Assembly: GCA_945885345.1 (NCBI GenBank) | Contig: CAMCYP010000015.1 | Location: 1 to 64,000 of the forward strand | Length of the DNA: 64,000 nucleotides | Source of the DNA: Bordetella parapertussis | GTDB lineage: Bacteria; Pseudomonadota; Gammaproteobacteria; Burkholderiales; SG8-41 | Direction: 5' to 3' | Shown here: positions 19,180 through 27,768 of the stretch, one piece after another | Numbering within the stretch: the first letter of the stretch is position 1 | Layout of the letters: every line of letters starts with the position of its first letter | Program-made: the position numbers and the translations under genes | The notes under the pieces: model-generated | What the model was told of the DNA's origin: nothing | Databases searched by the model: none | The model's input: the letters and a program-made list of their open reading frames with translations, nothing else

Positions 19180-21120
19180 TTAAGCAGTGGTTACCGGTTC
19201 CTGCGCAAAAAACGCGGTCACATCGGCAACGTCCCGTGTCCGCGTCATCGGCGGCAGGCTGCGCCAGATGCGCTTGCCGTAGGATTTGGACAGCAGCCGC
19301 GGATCGCAGATCATCAACACGCCGCGATCGGTTTCATCGCGGATCAGCCGCCCCGCGCCCTGCTTCAGTGAAATCACCGCACGCGGCAGCTGATACTCCA
19401 TGAACGCGTTGCGGCCCTCGGCATTGATCTTGGCAATGCGCGCCGCCAGCACCGGATCGTCGGGTGGCGCAAACGGCAGCTTGTCGATCATCACCACCGA
19501 CAAGGCATCGCCGCGCACGTCCACACCTTCCCAGAACGACTGGCTGCCGACCAGCACCGCATTGCCGAGGCTGCGGAAGCGCTGCAGCAGCTCAGTGCGC
19601 GAACCTTCGCCCTGCACCAGCAACGGATAATCCCAGCCGCACTTTTTGAATTCATCGATCAGCAGGCCATGCGCCTCGCGCATCGCACGTAAACTCGTAA
19701 ATAACAGGAACGCCCGGCCACGGCTGGCCTCGACCACCGGCAACGCAGCCTCGACCACGGCCGCGGTGTAATCCGGCGTATTCGGGTCGGGCAGATTCGG
19801 CGGCACGTAGAGCAGGCCCTGCTGCGCAAAATCAAAAGGGCTGGCCCAGCTTTCGGTCTGCCCGGATTCAATGCCGAGTTCGTTGACGTAATGCTTGAAA
19901 TCGCCGTTCACCGACAGCGTCGCCGAGGTGAAAATCCAGGCCTTGGCCTGCGCCTCGACCTGCTTGCGGAAAATCTCCGCAATCGACAGCGGCGTGGCAT
20001 TGAACTGCACTGATTGATGGAACACCTCCACCCAGCGCACCAGTTCCGCGTCGCTGTCGTCGCGCCAGCCTTGCAATTGCGCACGCAGGGCATCGGCGCG
20101 CTCAAAACACTGCTGCAGGCCGTCGCTGCGTGCGGCCTGAGAATGCAGCGTCTCGGCCAGCGCCGTCAGTTTGTCGCAGGCGTCCTGCAGCGCTTCGGTG
20201 ATCAGCTTGCGCTGCTTCAGCGCGGTGGCCGGCATGCGCGTGCCGCTGTCGTCAAAGGCCAGGCGCAGATCGCGCGCCGCCTTTTCCAGCACATTGGCCG
20301 CCACCGGCAGCGCCGGAAAATCCTTGGCGCTGGTCGCGGCCTCGATGCGCGCATCGCGCGCGAGGTCGGTCAGCTGCGTCGTCGACACCGATTGTCCGAA
20401 AAACAGGCTGGCGGTTTCCGGCAACTGGTGTGCCTCGTCGAAGATCACCGTATTGCAGGCCGGCAACAGCTCGGCCACGCTTTCCTCGCGCAGCATCACA
20501 TCGGCAAAAAACAGATGATGGTTGACCACCACCACATCGGCTTCCAGTGCCTGCTTGCGCGCCTTCATGACAAAACATTTGTCGTAATGCGTGCACTGCG
20601 AACCGAGGCAGTTGTCGCGGGTGGACGTCACCAGCGGCCACACACCGGCGTTCTCGGGCACTTCAGACAGATCGGCACGATCACCGGTGGTGGTGATGCG
20701 CGCGAAACTTTCGATACGCGCCAGATGCATCACATCGTCACGCGTCGGCAAACGGCCGTCGTCCTTGGCGCGCTCGAGATGATGGTGGCAAACGTAATTG
20801 GCGCGGCCCTTCAGCAGCGCCACCGTGACCGGCACTTTCAGCGCATCACGCACCGTCGGAATATCGCGCCCGAACAACTGATCCTGCAGTGTCTTGGTAC
20901 CAGTAGAAATGATCACCTTGCCGCCAGACAATAGCGCCGGCACCAGATAGGCAAAGGTCTTGCCCGTGCCCGTCCCTGCCTCGGCAACAATAACTGATTG
21001 ATTTTTAATGATTTTTTGTATGGCCTCAGCCATTTCCAGCTGGCCCTGGCGGGCGCGGAAACCGGGTACGACTTGCGCGAGTGCGCCGGTCAGGGAGAAG
21101 ACGGATGCGAGGTCAGACAC
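19180..21120 (-). CDS. yoaA: ATP-dependent DNA helicase, YoaA/DinG family
   Basis: An XPD-like superfamily 2 iron-sulfur helicase of 646 residues that unwinds 5'-3' and is involved in repair of damaged or stalled replication. Walker A is AGTGTGKT (48-55) and the DEAH box is FDEAH (about 227-231). The [4Fe-4S] cysteines are likely Cys111, Cys171, Cys176 and Cys182. Late helicase motifs include GSQSFWEGVDVRG and QGAGRLIRDETDRG. The length suits YoaA better than the longer DinG. The start is GTG 21120. No LexA-type box was recognised upstream. Confidence 0.9.
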   Translation of the reverse strand: MSDLASVFSLTGALAQVVPGFRARQGQLEMAEAIQKIIKNQSVIVAEAGTGTGKTFAYLVPALLSGGKVIISTGTKTLQDQLFGRDIPTVRDALKVPVTVALLKGRANYVCHHHLERAKDDGRLPTRDDVMHLARIESFARITTTGDRADLSEVPENAGVWPLVTSTRDNCLGSQCTHYDKCFVMKARKQALEADVVVVNHHLFFADVMLREESVAELLPACNTVIFDEAHQLPETASLFFGQSVSTTQLTDLARDARIEAATSAKDFPALPVAANVLEKAARDLRLAFDDSGTRMPATALKQRKLITEALQDACDKLTALAETLHSQAARSDGLQQCFERADALRAQLQGWRDDSDAELVRWVEVFHQSVQFNATPLSIAEIFRKQVEAQAKAWIFTSATLSVNGDFKHYVNELGIESGQTESWASPFDFAQQGLLYVPPNLPDPNTPDYTAAVVEAALPVVEASRGRAFLLFTSLRAMREAHGLLIDEFKKCGWDYPLLVQGEGSRTELLQRFRSLGNAVLVGSQSFWEGVDVRGDALSVVMIDKLPFAPPDDPVLAARIAKINAEGRNAFMEYQLPRAVISLKQGAGRLIRDETDRGVLMICDPRLLSKSYGKRIWRSLPPMTRTRDVADVTAFFAQEPVTTA

Positions 21121-21138
21121 CGGGCGAGTTTATATCAA

Positions 21139-21154
21139 GCCGGTATATACCGGC
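21139..21154. promoter_or_regulatory. 16-bp perfect palindrome in a divergent promoter region
   Basis: GCCGGTATATACCGGC reads the same on both strands. It lies 19 bp upstream of the helicase start and about 105 bp upstream of the divergent membrane-protein gene. It is not a LexA box. Symmetry and position suggest an operator. Confidence 0.5.
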
Positions 21155-21258
21155 ATGTCATACGGATATGATTCACGCATATATGCTTGAAATTGCATTC
21201 ACTCAAGGCAACCGAATCAATAATTTTCGAAACAACATCCGATAAATAGCTAGAAAAA

Positions 21259-21960
21259 ATGATCATGCAAATTCTTCTGGGAATCCTTACCGGACTGTTG
21301 GCTGTAGACCTAATTCTAATTGCCATATGGGCCACGGTTCGACTGTGCACAAACGCCAGCATGATTAGCCCCGCTGAAATTGCGCCATTTATTGTCGCAT
21401 CCGGAGTCCTCTTAGCTCTTTTGACATTGATTCTTAACCGCCGACGTGAAGCCTCGAAAGATCATCTGGAGAACGCCACTGATCTCATTGAGAAATCTTA
21501 CAACGTTCTAAATGATTTGGATAAAGACGGTCGACCAAAAAATAGCAGAATAAATTGGCTTACTTCCGCCCGTCTGCTTCGGAAATCACAGGGAATAGCA
21601 AAGTTAATTACGGAAAGCAGTCACCGCATAATATGGGAAGAAAAACAAGAATATTGGCGTGGGCGATTTCATGATTTGATTTTCCCTAACACCGCCAGCT
21701 TCCCCGGCACTTATTACGCAGAAAATACTGAGCATTTATTTGCTTGGGGTGACGAAACGAGAGAGCCGTTATCACTTAAATCCTTGGTAGTACTGTACCG
21801 CTTTGTGCGCTGGCCTAAAGGCATCGAAGATCCACTCGCAAGTGAAGAAAACTTCACTAAGCAGGAAATCGAAAAGATGACTTTATTTGGACCGAGGGGG
21901 CTTGGTGAGCTTCTTGAAGCTTACGAATTACTTAAGGAAAAAAAGGAAAGTAAGAAATAA
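21259..21960 (+). CDS. Uncharacterised membrane-anchored protein
   Basis: A 233-residue protein that I do not recognise. Two hydrophobic helices (about 3-27 and 40-58) are followed by a soluble, charged, largely helical domain with WLTSARLLRKSQGIAKL and RIIWEEKQEYWRGRFHDLIF. The tail is Lys/Glu-rich. Base composition is visibly AT-richer than its neighbours, which suggests recent acquisition. No clear SD is visible at ATG 21259; ATG 21265 is possible. It is flanked by the divergent helicase and by an atypical hflX. Confidence 0.7.
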   Translation: MIMQILLGILTGLLAVDLILIAIWATVRLCTNASMISPAEIAPFIVASGVLLALLTLILNRRREASKDHLENATDLIEKSYNVLNDLDKDGRPKNSRINWLTSARLLRKSQGIAKLITESSHRIIWEEKQEYWRGRFHDLIFPNTASFPGTYYAENTEHLFAWGDETREPLSLKSLVVLYRFVRWPKGIEDPLASEENFTKQEIEKMTLFGPRGLGELLEAYELLKEKKESKK

Positions 21961-22192
21961 ATCAAGTCATTTCTGATAATTCCTTAAGTGATGATATGGG
22001 AACGGAGCCCAATACATTTTCAGGAAAATATTTAGGCCCCATCGCCATATCACCCCGTACTCACCATCTCATACTGTGCAGGCGCGGCAGCCCTCCGGCA
22101 CCAGCCGCCATTCCGCTGCAGGCGACAAACCGGCCGTCCAGGCCGTACCATGCGCCCTCACCCTCTTCCACAAACAGAAAAGTCCGCACCGC

Positions 22193-23647
22193 ATGTCCCA
22201 GGCCGTCCAAGTCACCACAAAACGCGCTGTCGTTGTTGCCGTGCAGCTCAACGGAGTCAGCGACCCGGAGTTTGAGTCCTCACTGAGCGAGCTGCGCGAA
22301 CTGGCTAAAACGCTGGGCTTCGAGGTGGTGGCCACGTTCACGCAAAAACGCGCCACTTTCGACGCGACGGCCTACCTGGGCACCGGCAAGCGAGAGGAGT
22401 TGCGCCGCTATGTGCAGGGCGAGGCCGCGCTGGATCCTGCTGCGGAGGACCCGCCTCCCGAGGCGACCCCGGACGCGCCCCCGCACGGGGAAAAACGCAG
22501 TGCGCGCCACGGCGCCGTCGCGGCGCGCGAGGCGGCCAAGGCCAAGGCCCTCGCCGGGTCCGATGCCCGCCGCGCCGCCTTTGTGCTGGTCGACCACGAC
22601 ATTTCACCGTCGCAGGCGCGCAACCTGGAAAACGAGATCGGTTGCGACGTGCTGGACCGCACCATGGTGATCCTCGAAATTTTCTACCGCCATGCGCGCT
22701 CCAACGCGGCGCGTGCGCAGGTGGAAATCGCACGCCTGCGTTACCTGGCGCCGCGCCTGCGCGAGGCGGCCAAGCTGGCCGGGCCGCAGGGGCGGCAGCG
22801 CAGCGGCGTCGGCGGCCGCGGTGCCGGCGAGAGTGCTGGCGAGGCAGACCGCGCCAAGATCCGCGACCGCATCGCCGAGCTGAAGCAGGAGATTACGGCC
22901 CTCGACCTCGAACGCCGGGTACAACGGGCGCGACGCCAGGAAAGCCAGGGCATCGCGCGCGTGGCGCTGATCGGCTACACCAACGCCGGCAAGTCCACCC
23001 TGATGCGCGCGCTGACCGGGAGCGAGGTGCTGGTCGCCAACAAGCTGTTCGCGACGCTGGACACCACCGTGCGTACACTGCTGCCCGAAGGCGTGCCGCG
23101 CGTGCTGGTGAGCGACACGGTGGGGTTCATCAAGAACCTGCCCCACGACCTGGTCGCCTCGTTCAAGTCGACGCTGGAAGAAGCCGCCGAGGCGTCGCTG
23201 CTGCTGCACGTGATCGACGCCAGCGACCCCGGCTTTGAACGCCAGATCGGCGTGACCGAGCAGGTGCTTGCGGAAATTGCCGCGGACCAGGTGCCGCGCC
23301 TGCGCATTTTCAACAAGATCGACCGGGTTGGCGATGCCAAGGCACAGGCGGCGCGCGCGAAAGCCCTGCGCGCGCAATTTCCGAAGTGCATCGTGATGAG
23401 CGCCGTCGACCCGGATGACGTGGCGCGGCTGCGCAAGGCGATCCGGACGTTTTTCAGTCGCCGCCTGGCCCGGGCCGAGCTGTTCCTGCCCTGGTCGGCG
23501 CAGCAGTTGCGCGGCGAACTGTTCGCAAGCTGCGAAGTGCTGGAGGAGCGCGCTGACGGTGAAGGGGCACACTTCCGTGTGCGGGCCGAGCGCGAAACCC
23601 TGGCCGCGCTGCGCGAACGCATCAGCCAGGCACAGAAACCGGACTGA
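22193..23647 (+). CDS. hflX: GTPase HflX
   Basis: A ribosome-associated GTPase that splits stalled or heat-damaged 70S ribosomes. The 484-residue protein has the N-terminal HflX domain (ATFDATAYLGTGKREEL, then VLVDHDISPSQARNLEN), a long helical linker (RVQRARRQESQGI) and the G domain with G1 GYTNAGKST, G3 DTVGFI and G4 NKID. About 60 Ala/Pro/Glu-rich residues (about 78-125) interrupt the N-terminal domain. It is not in the usual hfq-hflX-hflKC context and is very GC-rich, so it may be a second, acquired copy. ATG 22193 is chosen because conserved sequence starts soon after it. Confidence 0.88.
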   Translation: MSQAVQVTTKRAVVVAVQLNGVSDPEFESSLSELRELAKTLGFEVVATFTQKRATFDATAYLGTGKREELRRYVQGEAALDPAAEDPPPEATPDAPPHGEKRSARHGAVAAREAAKAKALAGSDARRAAFVLVDHDISPSQARNLENEIGCDVLDRTMVILEIFYRHARSNAARAQVEIARLRYLAPRLREAAKLAGPQGRQRSGVGGRGAGESAGEADRAKIRDRIAELKQEITALDLERRVQRARRQESQGIARVALIGYTNAGKSTLMRALTGSEVLVANKLFATLDTTVRTLLPEGVPRVLVSDTVGFIKNLPHDLVASFKSTLEEAAEASLLLHVIDASDPGFERQIGVTEQVLAEIAADQVPRLRIFNKIDRVGDAKAQAARAKALRAQFPKCIVMSAVDPDDVARLRKAIRTFFSRRLARAELFLPWSAQQLRGELFASCEVLEERADGEGAHFRVRAERETLAALRERISQAQKPD

Positions 23648-23696
23648 CCGCGGCCGGCAGGGACAACGCAAGCTCCGCGTTCAGGCGGCTTCCCCT

Positions 23697-23731
23697 TACA
23701 TCACCAGCTCGATCAGGCACTGCTCCGCCTT
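23697..23731 (-). pseudogene. Possible vestige of a thiamine-diphosphate enzyme 3' end
   Basis: Read on the minus strand this short stretch encodes AKAEQCLIELVM and a stop. This resembles the C-terminus of the gene at 24349 (GPYLVELVM). On the plus strand, 23698-23716 matches 24350-24368 at 16 of 19 positions. Only the last dozen codons remain, so this is tentative. Confidence 0.3.
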
Positions 23732-23744
23732 CGCCGCCCCCCAT

Positions 23745-23774
23745 TTGACATACCATAAATAGTATAGACATAAT
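23745..23774 (+). promoter_or_regulatory. Promoter of the toxin-antitoxin pair
   Basis: TTGACA (23745-23750), an 18-bp spacer and CATAAT (23769-23774). The toxin ATG is at 23780, so the transcript would be nearly leaderless. The spacer holds ATACCATAAATAGTAT with 4-bp inverted ends, a possible operator for the antitoxin. Confidence 0.55.
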
Positions 23775-23779
23775 AAGAC

Positions 23780-24064
23780 ATGTGGCGTATTGAGGAACAT
23801 CGCCGGGTAGACAAAAAGCTCTCGGGAGCGATGCCGAAAGAAGTCCTGATGCGTTATGAGAAATGGAAGGACATCGCCCGGCTATCCGGCCCGCAGGGCC
23901 TGCGGGCCATCAAAGGATTTCACGACGAAGCGCTGGCTGGCGAGTGGAAAGGCCACCGTTCGTCAAGATTGAGCCTGCAATGGCGGGTTATTTACCGGGT
24001 CGTGGCCGACGCCCTGTTGGTGCAGGTTGTCCAGGTCACCCCTCACGATTACAGGAGACCATGA
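23780..24064 (+). CDS. RelE/HigB-like toxin
   Basis: A 94-residue RelE-superfamily protein, probably a ribosome-dependent mRNA endonuclease. The region RYEKWKDIARLSGPQGLRAI, then GFHDEALAGEWKGHRSSRLS and the C-terminal WRVIYRVVAD...VQVTPHDYRR are the family pattern, with the catalytic Arg/His/Tyr-rich ending. There is no SD, and the start at ATG 23780 is set by family similarity. The antitoxin begins one base after its stop. The HigBA order (toxin first) is followed. Confidence 0.88.
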   Translation: MWRIEEHRRVDKKLSGAMPKEVLMRYEKWKDIARLSGPQGLRAIKGFHDEALAGEWKGHRSSRLSLQWRVIYRVVADALLVQVVQVTPHDYRRP

Positions 24065-24065
24065 A

Positions 24066-24326
24066 ATGAAAGAATTTCGTCCCGCAAAAAAACGTATCGA
24101 GGTCTCGGTCGGCGAGTCAGTTCGCATCCTGCGCGAACTTCAGGAGTTGAGCCAAAGCCAGCTTGCCGTACTCACGGGGATTCCCCAGGCGACCCTGTCT
24201 GCGATCGAGAATGGCCGGGTCAACCTCGGGGTCGAGCGCGCCAAAGTGCTGGCGAAGGCGCTTAAATGCCATCCGGCAGTACTCGTTTTTCCGGGCTGGG
24301 AAGTGCCGCTGGAGTCTGCGGCATAA
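24066..24326 (+). CDS. HigA-like XRE antitoxin
   Basis: An 86-residue protein with a helix-turn-helix of the XRE type (about 20-70: LSQSQLAVLTGIPQATLSAI, ENGRVNLGVERAKVLAKAL). It should neutralise the preceding toxin and repress the shared promoter at 23745. The start at ATG 24066 has AGGAG at 24053-24057. It ends 22 bp before the 3' end of the convergent thiamine-diphosphate enzyme gene. Confidence 0.88.
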   Translation: MKEFRPAKKRIEVSVGESVRILRELQELSQSQLAVLTGIPQATLSAIENGRVNLGVERAKVLAKALKCHPAVLVFPGWEVPLESAA

Positions 24327-24348
24327 GCACCCGCACTATCGGCACGCG

Positions 24349-25896
24349 CTACATCACCAGTTCAACCAGATATGGTCCAGTCGTCGCCAGCCCCCGCCTG
24401 AACTGCAGCCCCAGTTCATCCAGCGTAGTCGCCCGCCCGGCTTCCACGCCAAAACCTCTGGCAATCGACACCCAGTCGATGTCGGGCCGGTCCAGTGTCA
24501 GCATCGCGGTTGCGTTATGCCCCGGTGCACTGGCACCGACATTGACCAGTTCACCCATCAGGATCTTGTAGGCGCGGTTGGCAAAAATCACCACGGTCAC
24601 ATCGAGGTTCTCGCGCGCCATGGTCCACAGCGCCTGCTGGGTATAAAGCGCGCTGCCGTCGCCTTCGAAGGCAATGACCTTGCGATCGGGTGCGGCAATC
24701 GCCGCACCGGTCGCCGCGGCCAGCCCCCAGCCGATGGAGCCACCCATGATGTTGAGCCAGTCATGCGGACGCGCGCCCATGGTCGCGCCGGTGAAGGCGC
24801 GACCACTGGTGACGGCTTCGTCGATGATGACGGCGTTCTCGGGAATCAATGCATTGAACAAAGCCCCCAGGCCGTCGAGCGTGACGCTGCCGGTGGGTAG
24901 TGCCGCATCATGTTTCGCTGTATTGACCAGCGGCGGCGTGTTGCGCGCGCCAAGGGCATCGGCCAGCGCTTCCAGTGCGCCTTCGAGATCGGCTTCCGCA
25001 CCGGCGACTTTGGTGACCGTGCAACCCTCCGGCACCAGCACGCTGGGCTTGCCCGGGTAGGCAAAGAAGGACACCGGTGATTTGGCACCGACCAGCAGCA
25101 ATTGCCGCACATCCTTCAGCATCGCCAACGCGTTATCAACGACGAAGGGCAGTTGTTTGACCACTGCCCGTCCCGCGCCACGCTCCATGCGTGCGTTGTT
25201 GTATTCGGAGATCAGCGTGCAGCCGGTTTGGGCAGCAATGCGCGCCGCGTAATCCAAGGCCTTGCCGCGCAGTGCCGCGCCGCCGAGCAGGATTGCAGCG
25301 GGCTGACCGGATTTCAGTGCGCGCACGCCATCGCAGATTGCGCTGTCCGCTACACGTTCAGGCGGTGCCGGTGCATTCACCGTTGCCGGCCCGTCAGCTT
25401 CACCCCAGGCGGTATCTGCCGGCAATATCAATGTCGCGATCTGCCCCGGTGCCTTGCGCGCCGCTTCCACCGCCAGCGCACCATCAGCCGCGACCGCTTT
25501 GGATGAACGTGATGTCAGCACCCAATCCGACATTGGCCTTGCCACACCTTCGATGTCGGCAGTCAGCGGTGCATCGTGCTGGATGTGATAACTCGCGTGT
25601 TCACCGACGATGTTGACCATGCCCGAGCGCGCTTTTTTTGCGTTGTGCAGATTGGCAAGTCCGTTGCCGAGTCCCGGACCGAGATGCAGCAGTGTCGCTG
25701 CCGGTTTGCCCGCCATGCGGTAATAACCATCCGCCGCGCCGGTGACCACCCCTTCAAACAGGCCGAGGATGCAGCGCACGCCCTCGACGCGATCGAGTGC
25801 CGACACAAAATGCATTTCCGATGTGCCGGGATTGGCGAAGCAGACATTGACGTCGCCGTTCAGCAGCGTGCGCACCAGGCTTTCTGCGCCGTTCAT
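24349..25896 (-). CDS. Thiamine-diphosphate enzyme, acetolactate synthase large subunit-like
   Basis: A 515-residue protein of the ThDP family. The N-terminal PYR domain has the catalytic Glu in GLFEGVVTGAADGYYRM. The C-terminal PP domain has the ThDP/Mg motif GDGSALY ending in FAN (about 412-442). The middle domain is shorter and more divergent than in true IlvB or IlvI, and there is no regulatory-subunit gene next to it. This matches the IlvX-like or benzoylformate-decarboxylase-like branch often annotated as acetolactate synthase. The substrate is not determinable from sequence. Confidence 0.8.
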   Translation of the reverse strand: MNGAESLVRTLLNGDVNVCFANPGTSEMHFVSALDRVEGVRCILGLFEGVVTGAADGYYRMAGKPAATLLHLGPGLGNGLANLHNAKKARSGMVNIVGEHASYHIQHDAPLTADIEGVARPMSDWVLTSRSSKAVAADGALAVEAARKAPGQIATLILPADTAWGEADGPATVNAPAPPERVADSAICDGVRALKSGQPAAILLGGAALRGKALDYAARIAAQTGCTLISEYNNARMERGAGRAVVKQLPFVVDNALAMLKDVRQLLLVGAKSPVSFFAYPGKPSVLVPEGCTVTKVAGAEADLEGALEALADALGARNTPPLVNTAKHDAALPTGSVTLDGLGALFNALIPENAVIIDEAVTSGRAFTGATMGARPHDWLNIMGGSIGWGLAAATGAAIAAPDRKVIAFEGDGSALYTQQALWTMARENLDVTVVIFANRAYKILMGELVNVGASAPGHNATAMLTLDRPDIDWVSIARGFGVEAGRATTLDELGLQFRRGLATTGPYLVELVM

Positions 25897-26098
25897 TAAT
25901 TATCCTTTAAAATCATATAGTTATATACATACATCGCCTGCGGTGCCGAGGTGATCGGCACCGGCTTCGTGTTGCACAGGGCGCATCGCAGTGTAGCGGG
26001 AAAGCACTGCACGGATAGTGCCGCCCTCCACGTTCCGGACGCCTTGACGCACTCAGCCGTTCGTCATTGAATCGGGCTTCCCGAAACCGGAGGACAAC

Positions 26099-26932
26099 AT
26101 GCTGATCGCCGATTCACAAGTACACATCTGGGGCGCCAACACACCGGAGCGGCCGTGGCCTGCGCGCGCGCATGCGCAGCGCGAGATTCCGCTCGGCCAC
26201 GAGCAATTACTCAAGGACATGGACGAAGCCGGCGTTGATCGCGTGGTGATCGTGCCACCGTCCTGGGAAGGCGACCGCAACGATCTCGCCATCGCTGCCG
26301 TCAAGGCACATCCGGATCGTTTTGCGATCATGGGTCGCTTCAATCCGGAAGCGCCGGATGCGCGCAGCACAATCAAGACCTGGCTCAATCAACCCGGCAT
26401 GCTCGGCATGCGGTTTGCCTTCCACATCCCCGTGCTGCAGCAGCCGCTGATCGAAGGCAAGTTCGACTGGGTGTGGGCCGAGGCCGAGAAACTCGGTATC
26501 AAGCTGATGGTGCTGGTACCGCAGAATTTTGTGCACGCCATTGACGACGTGGCGGCGAAGTATCCGGATCTCAAAATCATCATGGACCACATGGCACTGA
26601 CCAGCGGCAAGCCGGAAGACGAAACCTTCCGCGATTTCGACCAGCTGCTGACCATCGCCAAACGCGCCAATGTCGCGGTCAAGGCCAGTGCGCTGCCCTC
26701 CTACATCGCCGAACCCTACCCGTTCAAAAAAGTACAGGCCTACGCCAAACGCGCCTACGAGGCCTTCGGCCCGAAGCGCCTGTTCTGGGGCAGCGACTGG
26801 TCGCGCTCGCCGGTGCCGTACCGCGAACATGTCGACATGTGGCTGAAGGATGCGCCGTGGCTGAAGGAAGCGGACAAGGAATGGGTGCTGGGGCGCGGGG
26901 TTTGTGAGTGGCTGGGCTGGAAAATGCCGTGA
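26099..26932 (+). CDS. Amidohydrolase-2 family TIM-barrel hydrolase
   Basis: A 277-residue protein of the amidohydrolase-related superfamily (PF04909). Visible features are DSQVHIWG at the N-terminus (an HxH position altered to Q-V-H), VVIVPPSWEGDRND, the barrel His in MDHMAL and the final metal/catalytic Asp in WGSDWSRSP. GGAGGACAAC precedes the ATG, a strong SD. Relatives hydrolyse lactones or decarboxylate aromatic acids; the substrate is unknown. Confidence 0.8.
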   Translation: MLIADSQVHIWGANTPERPWPARAHAQREIPLGHEQLLKDMDEAGVDRVVIVPPSWEGDRNDLAIAAVKAHPDRFAIMGRFNPEAPDARSTIKTWLNQPGMLGMRFAFHIPVLQQPLIEGKFDWVWAEAEKLGIKLMVLVPQNFVHAIDDVAAKYPDLKIIMDHMALTSGKPEDETFRDFDQLLTIAKRANVAVKASALPSYIAEPYPFKKVQAYAKRAYEAFGPKRLFWGSDWSRSPVPYREHVDMWLKDAPWLKEADKEWVLGRGVCEWLGWKMP

Positions 26933-26998
26933 CAGCAATATTGGTGATCCAGCGCTCCTTCCGGGCCGCCATCGCCGATACGGTAAACTCTGGCATCA

Positions 26999-27730
26999 AT
27001 GATTGAATCCCTGCTCCTCACCGCCACCCGCATTCTCACTTTCCAGCAACAGCGGCAGCTGACCAACGCCAGCGGCTTTTTTTTCGAGCGCGACGGTCGG
27101 CTGTTCCTGGTCAGCAGCCGGCATGTCATGCTCGACGAACCAAGCCGGCATCAGCCGGATCGCATTGAAATAGAAATCCATATCGACAGCGAGAACCTGG
27201 TCCAGTCCGCGACCTTCTCGATTCCGCTGTACCGCAACGGCAAACGATTGTGGCGCCAGGGCATTGATTCGGCCGGCGGCATCGACGTCGCGGTGATCGA
27301 GATCGACCGTGCGGCGCTGCCGGCAACCGTGGTTTATCGCGCCTTCACTCCGGCGCACCTGTACGGCGCAGACAGCCTGATCGAGGTAGGCACCCGTTTA
27401 CTGGTGGTGGGTTTTCCGCTGGGTTTCCACGATACGCTGCACCATATGCCGGTGGCGCGCCGCGCGGCGGTGGCATCGTCGTTCGGCCTGCGTTTCCAGG
27501 GCAAGGGTTATTTCCTTACCGATGCACGCACCCACCGCGGCACCAGCGGTTCGCCGGTGGTGATGCGCCTGCCCGGGAATGACTCGCCGATCGACAAACT
27601 GCCGTGGCTGCTGCTCGGCGTACATTCGGCGCGTCTCGATGTCGGCACGCGCGATATGGATCTGGACGAGGCGCTGGGCCTGAACTGCGCGTGGTACGCC
27701 GATATCCTGATGACGCTGACGGAAAACTGA
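26999..27730 (+). CDS. Trypsin-like serine peptidase domain protein
   Basis: A 243-residue protein with a chymotrypsin-fold triad: His42 (SSRHVM), Asp96 (GGIDVAVIE) and Ser183 (RGTSGSPVV). No signal peptide or PDZ domain is seen, so it may act in the cytoplasm, unlike Deg proteases. Conserved relatives are orphan trypsin-like proteins of unknown role. It ends in an acidic stretch. Confidence 0.8.
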   Translation: MIESLLLTATRILTFQQQRQLTNASGFFFERDGRLFLVSSRHVMLDEPSRHQPDRIEIEIHIDSENLVQSATFSIPLYRNGKRLWRQGIDSAGGIDVAVIEIDRAALPATVVYRAFTPAHLYGADSLIEVGTRLLVVGFPLGFHDTLHHMPVARRAAVASSFGLRFQGKGYFLTDARTHRGTSGSPVVMRLPGNDSPIDKLPWLLLGVHSARLDVGTRDMDLDEALGLNCAWYADILMTLTEN

Positions 27731-27768
27731 CCGTCGTCGCAGCGGGTCTTAATTCCGTTCTTTCCGTT

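Noticed and set aside
22076-22283. Minus-strand open stretch with a protein-like composition (VRTFLFVEEGEGAWYG) before and under the hflX start
   Set aside because: It lacks a start with a ribosome-binding site, is short, and half of it is antisense to conserved HflX sequence; not supportable as a gene.
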